Part shown: in pieces, positions 52,301 through 61,300 of the stretch | How the letters are laid out: every line of letters begins with the position of its first letter | Numbering within the stretch: position 1 is the stretch's first letter | Assembly: GCA_039621445.1 (NCBI GenBank) | Contig: CP154957.1 | Span: 862,504-926,503, forward strand | Direction: 5' to 3' | DNA length: 64,000 nt | Source of the DNA: Euglena gracilis | Lineage: Eukaryota > Euglenida > Euglenophyceae > Euglenales | Made by a program: the position numbers and the translations under genes | Notes under the pieces: model-generated | The model's database searches: none | What the model saw: only the letters and a program-made list of their open reading frames with translations | What the model was told of the DNA's origin: nothing

Positions 52301-55300
52301 GGGGAGGGCTGTCCCGGCGGTCGCGGCTGTCGCGGCCGCGGTCACGGCTGTCGCGCCGGTCGCGGCTGTCGCGGCGGCGAGGGGGGCTGTCCCGCCGGTC
52401 AGGGGCTGGGCGGGAGCCTTCCTCGCCCCGTTTGTTTCCCTCAGCACCGCATGCGCAAGGCATCAAACCAACAAAACAAAAAACAACCAAAAACAAACAA
52501 ACGGGTGTTCAACACAAAACACACAAAACAAACAAAAAAAAAATAAAAAAACAACAACCACATCCGGGTGTTCCAACATTTTGCTTCATTTCTTGCGGGC
52601 ATTCCAATGACGGCCCCGAGTTTCCAACACGAAAATGACAACAATTGCAATCCGAACCATGCAATTTTTTACCGACTCCACTTCCACTCTTCCAAAAACA
52701 AGTCAATCACTTTCTTGGGGGGGGGAAATCAATCAGTACCAGGGTGCCTGGAATCCAGGGAAATTTAAATTTAACCACAAGCGTGGAAAAAAAGGCCAAA
52801 AATTCTCCGGCACCTTTGGCACCGGGTCACTACCATACATCTCTTTAAGGACCCCGGGGGGGGGGGGAGCTGGGCAAAAGCTAGAAAGTCGGGCTGGCTA
52901 GAAAATTGGGCTGGCTAGCCCCCCCCCCCCCGGGGGGGGGGGCGGCGGGGGGGGCTGCACCCCGGCTGGACCCGAACCGGGGCGAGCTGGACTGAAATCG
53001 GAAAAATGCCCAAAAATGACCTTCAAAACACAGTTTTGAAAAAATGATGCATCTGAAACCCCCCCAAAATGCCCCAAACGCCCCCCAAACCCCATTTTTG
53101 GCCACTCTTGAACACAATTTTTCAAAAAATTTCGGCGCTTTGCGCCGAAAAATTTTGGGCTGGACCCCCAAAAAAGGGGCTGGCTAGCTGGGCTAGCAGC
53201 ACCCCCCCCGGGGGGGGTGCTGCCGGGGCTGGGCTGGGCCCATATCGGGGTTGGCAGAAGCCACCCCCCCACCGGGGGGGGGTTCGCAAAACCTTAGAGA
53301 GATGTATGGTCACTACCCTTCCCTGGGGGAGGGGGTTCAGGCCAAAAAATAATCAGGCACTCTGAAAAAACCAGTCACCCCGAGGTCAGCCAGAGACTAC
53401 CCCCCCTTTGTCCAATGACTGGTAACCTCTGTCCTCCGACCGGGGGGGTCGTTGGACATAGGGTTGTGGCCAAAAAGGGGGGTCGTTGGACAAAAAAAAA
53501 AGTCGGCGGGGGCCCGGGACCCAAACCCCCCCAAAAAAAGTCATTTTTTCCTTCTGGCGCTTTGTGCCGAAAATTTTGAGCAAATTTGCCAAATTTTTGT
53601 CCAAAAATTGCCAAAAAATGGGATTTTGGCCAATTTTTGGCCGACTTTGGGCGCAAAAATTTCGGCCCAGCACGAAGCGTCGGGTTGAAAATCTGGGCAA
53701 ACCTCTGAAAAGGTGTTTTCCGACCGAGGTGGTGGTGGTCGTTGGACATAGGGGGGGGGGGTAAGTGATTGTATGGACAGGGGGTGTTTGTTGGACCCTC
53801 TCCTGATTTCCCGCTTCACAATATCAATGCAAAATCTTGGCTCAGTGCAGGAAACTGGCCATGGATTTTTTGGAGGTCGCTGGCGACCATCAGCCATGCC
53901 CCAGCGACCAGCAATCGGCCGACCACCAATCATTTGCCTGAGAACCAAGGGGTTGGCAGAAAAAATTTGGCCATGGCTTTTCGGTGGTCGCCAGCGTCTG
54001 TTGGCCATACTGGCGACCGGTCGCTGGCGCAGGTAAATACCAATGGTAATCCACAGGTAAACGCCATACGCACCTGGCCTTTCCAAGAACAAAACTCGTG
54101 CACCGAAAATTTTTCATGTTGACCCCCAAATGGAAGTTGTTAAAAAGGTCTGGGCGGGTTTCAGGCAGGCTTCAATTTAAAGGCATGTGGGGGGGTCCGG
54201 ACCCCCCCCCCCTCCGGTCCAGGAGGGGGGACACCCCCCACCCAACCCAGTGGGCGGTCTGGATGCCATACATCTCTTTAAGGACCCCGGGGGGGGGGTG
54301 CTGGGCTAGAAATTTGGGCTGGCTAGAAATTTGGGCTGGTTTCCCCCCCCCCCCCCCCGGGGGGGGGGGGGGGGGGCTGGACCCCGGCTGGACCCGAACC
54401 GGGGCGAGCTGGAATGAAATCGGAAAAATGCCCAAAAATGACCTGCAGAACACAGTTTTGAAAAAATGATGCATCTGAAACCCCCCCAAAATGCCCCAAA
54501 CGCCCCCCAAACCCCATTTTTGGCCACTTTTGAACACAGGTTTTCAAAAAATTTCGGCGCTTCGCGCCGAAAAATTTTGGGCTGGACCCCCAAAAGAGGG
54601 GCTGGCTAGCTGGGCTAGCAGCACCCCCCCCGGGGGGGGGGGGGTGCTGCTGCGGCTGGGCTGGGCCCAAATCGGGGCTGGCTGCAGCTGCCCCCCCCCG
54701 GGGGGGGTTGCAAAACCTTAGAGAGATGTATGGCCCGGGGGCGTCAATTGCCCGGGGGGGGGGGGGCGGGCAAGGGTAAAGATACTCCTGCAGATATTGG
54801 CCTGTCCCGCTCATCATTGTTGCATTGCCCTCCAGAGGATATTCAGCGAACCCAAAGAGCAACCCAAAAACATGGGGGAACCTCAGCGAGGTGTGTATTA
54901 ACCCTAGTTGGGCGGCTCCTTGGGGTACCCGGTGAGACCAACCCCCTCTTACCTGTATGTTTGGCCCAATAATCACCCCTGTTGATGTTTTCAAGAGTTC
55001 TTAGACAAAAGACAAATATTGACAACATGAACAGAACAACTCCTTCTTTACCTTTTCACCCTCACTTAAGGAGAAAGGGCATTGGGACAATTAAGGTCAC
55101 CCCCTCCCAAACAATACCCCCCCCTGGGGTATGTGTTTTTTCGCCTGAAGTCTCGGCCCAGGGGGGGGGGTATTATTTGTGGGTATTATTTTTTTCAAAA
55201 CTGTTGAAAATCCATAAGACACAAAATAACACCCCAAATCACCCCTTTTAGTCATCTTTTTTTTTGCACTTTTTCGCAAAAATTGACTGTTTTGGAGTGC

Positions 55301-58300
55301 AGATGATCCACAAAACCCCATTTTTCTGGTCATGTGTTACCGTGATATCTGATTTTCGACCAACCACATTTTTTCGGTCGAAAATTGAGGTCAGCACCCA
55401 AGAATATTGAGGTACTATTCTTTTTTCTCAATTGAAGACCCTAAGGGGGACATTATTTGGGGGAGGGTTTAGCCAAGTGTTGCAGCTTTCAATAGTGCAA
55501 CGCCTCGTCCCACCAGCCAGCCTTTGTTCAGCCAACCTGAAATTTAAACTGCCGGGTAATGCAGAAATGAAAGCGGGGTAATGCAGTGAGGATTTTTTTT
55601 ACCCAACCAGAACCATTTTTTGGTTGGGCCGCTGCCGACTGCGGGCTGCAGCCCAACCTCCCGTGAGCTGCATCCTGTGAACGACTCCTGTGCTTTTTTC
55701 ACCAGGGGCAGCATTTGAATGGCAAATGGGAAAGAGTTTGGGCTCCGAGCAGAAAATTGGCCATGGACTTTTTGGTGATCGCTAACAACCACTCTCTGGC
55801 GACTCGTTGCTGGCTGCCGTTGGTCATGCCAAGCGACCATTGGTGTTTGGGCCGACTAGTTGGTCCGACAACCAATATTTGACCACCCCTCCCCTCTAAA
55901 ACTGTTTTTAAGCCCCCCCCCCCCGCTCAACTTTCTTCTTCAAAAACCATGTTCTATATGGCCTGAAACCAGAGTTCGATATGAGGAGGGCGTGCGGGGT
56001 TTAGGCGGGGGGGGGGGGTGTCCCCCACCTCCTGGACCTGCACGTGAATACAAACGTGCATGCATGTGGACAAGAACATCAGGTCGTGAACACTTGTCAA
56101 AACCGGTGGCTGCGGTGCGCCACGGCCCAGGTTGCGGCTGTCGCGGCGGTCCCGGCTGTCGTACCTGTCCCGGCTGTCACGCCGGCCACGGCTGTCCCGT
56201 CGGTCGACTCCAGAAACACCTCAGAATTGCCCCAATCCAATCCCAGCACGGCGTGAATGTTATCCTCCCCACTGGTTCCCCAACAAAAAAAATGGCCGGT
56301 GTCTGGTGGTGTGGAAAAGCACATATGGCTGGCTCTAATCCGCATGGTATGATTAGTTTACATTGCCAGGATTCGACTCATGAAGAATTGGCATGTCTGT
56401 CTGTCTGTTTGTTTATGTTTATTGGTATGTACATATACATACACATCAAATATCAAAACTGTCGCACGAAAGCTGTTCAGCAGCATACAAATCCTCATCT
56501 TACCCCCCCAACATATCTAAGAAAAGGGGTGGAGCTTAGAGAAGGAGGGGCGAGGTAAGAGAACCTCCCTGCCAGGCCTTCTGGTCGTAGCGGTCGCGGC
56601 TGTCGCGGCGGTCGTTGTACTTCAGCTTTGCCGGGGACCGAGACCGGGAGCGGCGGTCGCGGGACCGGGAGCGGCCGCGGTCACGATCGCGGTCATCGTA
56701 CCCGCGGCGGCGGTCAGGGGCAGACCGCTTCACAGGCGGCGGCCAGGCAACCAGGTGGTGGCCCAGGCATTATGGCTTGGAAAATATATAAGCAAGCAAC
56801 TGTAAAATTTTTATAATATAATATTTACAATTAAATCACATAATATATAGGACTTATCGTAAATGTTGTTATGTTGTTATATTACTATAATTTGTGTATT
56901 ATCATTAAAATTCATTATCATATAATCGAAATATATAAATATGTGGCAGCAATAAATAAGCGACCCCCCAGAGGATTTTTCAGAACCTGGGGGGGGGGGT
57001 CCGGACCAGGCATTATTTTTTTTAAGGCGAGTTAAAAAACCTTAACAAACCTTACCCCCCCCCTATGTCCAACGACCGGTAACCTCTGTCCTCTGACCGG
57101 GGGGGGGGGGGGCGGGGGTTGGACACGGGGTCGGGAAAAAAAAGTTTGCCGAAACCCCCCCAAACAGGTCAAAATTTTCCTTCCGGCGCTTCGCGCCCCC
57201 ATTTCCAGCCCTGTCAACAAATATTTACTCAAATAGCACCCAAAACGTACCTTCACGCCGCGGGATTTCACAAAAAAACAAAGATACCCAGTCGAACCAT
57301 CTTCATTCCATCATACAACCTAGCAAACACCCGAAAATGTCACGGTGGAATGTTGGGAGTGCGGTGAAGCTCCTTCAACAACCGCAAGCATTATCTCCCC
57401 GGTGGAGCGCTCATAATGCACAAAACTCCCCAGAGGGAACATTTTAATGGACGATGGGCTGCGGGGTAGAGGACAAGGGCGGAAGAAAAGCCTTTCAGGG
57501 CTGGCAATCCTCCGGTTTTCACGCACCTGCAAAAAAACAGCAAACCTCCGAAAAGGTGTCCTCTGACCGGGGGGGGGGGGGGGTCGTTGGACATAGGGGG
57601 GTCGTTGTAGGGGGGGGGGTAAAAAATCACACCGGGGAAGTTTTTCTTCCCTGTGATGACCTTAAAAAACCTTAAAAATTCTCCCTAAGAAAAAATTTTC
57701 TTGCACCAATGCTTTAAATTTCTGACCCTATTCAGGACATTTGCTTGCCTGTTGACAATAACTGTCCCCCATGGGCCGCCCTGATCCCCATGCTTCGCCC
57801 TAGGCTTCTTCTTTGGGCGTTCCGAAGCCACAGAGGAGTCTGAAGCCATCGGGCCATCTTCGGGGAGGAAAAAAAAGCCTTAAAAAACCTTAAAAAACGC
57901 CTTGAAAATTTGAGAAATCTCGCCTTAAAAAAATAATGCCTGGTCCGGACCCACCCACTCCCCAGCCCCTCCCCGGGGGGGGGGGGGGCTCAGCTGGACC
58001 CACTTTCAGGGGATCAATTTTGGTACAAAAAAATCTCGGCGCTTTGCACCGAAAATAGAAGCAAACCCCACCACCGGTGGATTTTTCTTCCCACTCTGCC
58101 CTTACTTTGTGGCTGCCATATGTATAATAAATTATATCAAAATATAATCAAAAATGATTAAAGATGAAATAAAAAGTACCCAACGGCGAGGAACACATAA
58201 AGCAACAACCAACAAAAAGAATGCACCCAAAAACAAGAAAATGAAACTTAACCAAAACGTAGTTTTGTTGGTAGGGCGTTTTTTAACGACCCCCCAGGGG

Positions 58301-61300
58301 GGGGGGTCCAGCTCAGAGGCTGGAAAATTTGGGCTGGCTGGAAAAAGGCTGCTGGCTTACCGCCGCCACCCCCCTCCTAGGGGTCCCGGGCTCGATCGAT
58401 TTCTTTGCCCCAAATTTTTCCTGGCCAGCCCAAACCTGACCCATTTTCGACCCATTTTTGCCATTTTTGCACCCCCCCAAAAGCGAAAAATCCGTCACTG
58501 TCCAGCCGCCCAAAGGGCGGCTGGAAATAAACAAATCTCGTTGACGGGGGGGGGGGAGGGGGGTCCCGGGCTGGAAAAAGGCTGCTGGTTGGAAAAAGGC
58601 TGCTGGCCCCCCCAGGGGGGGGGGTCAAATTTTCTTAAGCTACGCCCTGGTTGGTAGTGTGTGGATGTGGGGAGAATGTATCAAAAAAAAAATGCGGGAT
58701 ACATCCGCAGTCCTAGGTGGCAATTGTCTGGAAGATCGTGGAACAAAAAACCATCAATGCAGATCAGCTGTGTACATTTTTTGGAATTTTAAAACAAATT
58801 CATTGTCAGATTGATTTTCCCTGCAAACAGGGGGGAATGAGCAGTGTCAAAAGGTGTCATTTAATGACAGAATCCCCACATTGCGAAATGAACGATCGGG
58901 AGGCAGTCTGAGTGTAATCCCGGTCGTAGCTGCGCTCGCTGTTACGGTCATCATACCGATCCCGAGAACGGTCTTCAATGCGAGGGTATTTGGCTTGCGG
59001 GCTCTCAGTGAGCACGGCACCCCAAAATCACAAACACAGCCAAGGGGGACAGCATTTAAAACAGGGGGCAGAGAAAAATATTGAGCAAAATGTTGGGGAT
59101 GCGAGACTGGATCCATATCACCAAACCTGCACCCCCCCAAGTGAATGATAAAGGGAAGGAAACCAATGAAGAAGCATGCGGACAAAGCGGATAACAACGG
59201 GTGCAATGGAAAAACAGTGGGGTCCAGAACCCATTGTGTCAAACCAATAAAATGCAAACTCCCCTGGTAGAACAAATCGGCACAGTTGTGGGGGCCTTAC
59301 AACCGTCGAATGCGCAGCCCTGCTGGGGGGGGGGGGGTCAAGGGGCACCGTGGATTCCGCGGTCGTCGTCCCGCCGGCTGGTGCCGGACTCGAAGTCGTT
59401 GATCGCCTGGTGCAGCGCATACTCCGCGTGCCGGCGGTCGAGCTTGTTGGCACCAGGGTTGAGGGTGCACCGAAAGTTGGCACGCAGTCACCGAGTTGGC
59501 GGACACGTCCAAGAGCCAAGTTCACCAACGAGCCGCCAAGTTGGCCTGCAGGAAGTTGGGCAACTTGGCTGCAACCAAACTCTGGGGGGTGGTCAATTAA
59601 AAGACGGATATTTATGTTTAAAAATTGGGGGGGGTTCGTCAAACGAGGTCCTCCTCAAGGGTGGAGGGGTTGAACACCGAGCAGTGATTGTTGGACATTG
59701 GGAGGCTTTGCGCTATCATCACGCCTTGGTTATCAAAATGGGTCATGTGTTTTCTCTTCTTCTGCTTTTTTTCGATCGACTTTACCTTTTTTCCCACAAA
59801 TTCACAACCTAACCTCCCCCCCGGAGTAAACATCTGATAATCTGGGTGGTTTGAAAAAATGAGGCCGCCACTCCCACCAGAACAGCATTCGCACTCAGGT
59901 TCCCGACCCGCCCCCGCCCTGGGCGGCCCCGCACAGCACGAGCACGTCGGCCCCGTCCTTCTCGCGGGCCATGAACAGGAACGTGTTGGTCTCCTCCTCG
60001 ATGGCGCGCAGCACGTGCCCCTTGGACTCCATGAAGTGGCCCACGATGCCCTGCGGGATGGCGGCAAGCCCCACCCCGGGACAACTGTGGGGAGAGCTCC
60101 GGGCCCGTGCAAGGACCCTCCCTAACAGGGTTTTTTAAGACCAGGGGGGGGGGGGAGGGGGAAGGATCCCCAGGGGGGCCCCCGGCGGGGGGGGGGGGGA
60201 GGGGCAGGGACCCACTCACTTTTCCCCGAAAATGGCCAAAAATCGTGAAAATGCTAAAAATAGCACCTTTTCAAAAATTTTCGGCACCTTCGGCGCCGAA
60301 AAGATATCCCATCCCCTTGGGGGGGCCACCCCCCCTACCCCCCCCCCCCCCCGGGGTCCAAGACTAAAAAAAAAACCTCTACCCCAAACAGCCACAGTGC
60401 ACACAAATTAAAAAGAAGGCTGTTCGAGGAGGCGAAAACCAATATCATTGAAGAGTGGTCGGATCCAAAAAAAAAAGAAGTGGAATTTCCAACCTCTCCC
60501 CACCGATCTAATAAATCCGAAAAAGTGTCCGTGTGATCAGCTGGCACCCCTCCCTGAAAATTGCAACCTCACAAGCCAGTGCAAAGCGGCTTTCGGGGGG
60601 GGGGGGGTTAATGGATATTCCAACGTGACAAATTGCCATTTTGGGGGGGTGACAACTTCCCGGAAGCAGATAGAATCCTAAAAAAAAAATCATAAATAAT
60701 AAATAAATAAATAAATAAATAAAAAGTCTGATTCCCAAACTGGGCACTTTTTCACACATTTTTTTATACAAAAAAAGAACAGGAAAAAATGATTGAAAAA
60801 GCTTGGAGGCAGGCTGAATTTGACCAACCCCGGGGGTTTCGGAGTGTGTGGAGTGCCTGGGCGGGCAGGTACCCCCCCCTCCCCAGGTTGGTGCCTGCCT
60901 GGTCGTGGGCCAAAAAGTGCCCAAAAATGGGCTTTTCTGGGCTTCCGGCGCCCCCTCTGCATTTGCCAACCTGTCTGTCCTCCAACCGGCTGAATTTTAA
61001 GGCGGTGACCCCACCCTGGGGGGGGGGGTGCCTGCCTGGGCAGGCACTTCAAGGCACCCAGATCCGACCCCCCCCAGGGGAGGGGGGTAGGGACATGGCC
61101 AAAAGTGCCTGGGCACTCAGCCAAGGTAGATCCAATACATCCACACAATTGCTTGGTGGGGTTCTAGGTTTCACATGGGCTTCCAGTTCGATCCTGAACA
61201 TCTTTTATTATCCCAGTGGGATAATGAAAGAGCTCAAATTTGAGCCAGAACTCATCAGACCTAAATGAAAAACACACTTTTGCAATTTTGTAATAAATAA

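Larger units (their letters stand above)
52406..56123 (-). other. Large KH gene intron
   Basis: Contains the two CCATACATCTCT elements, the short TGTCCAA element, ATGGC-GGTCGC palindromic repeats (53855-54020, relative at 55755-55880), a 20711-type relative (54838-54940), CCCAAATAATACC repeats (55095-55470) and TTCGATAT-family DNA (55975-56040). Confidence 0.5.
56728..58893 (-). other. KH gene intron
   Basis: AT-rich DNA (56810-56960), the long TIR element (57053-57620), CCTTAAAAAACCTTAAAAA repeats (57660-57930), and a CCAGCTC-GGCTGCTGGCT element (58270-58650) bounded by TAGGGCGTTTTTTAA and TTCTTAAGCTACGCCCTG. Confidence 0.5.
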
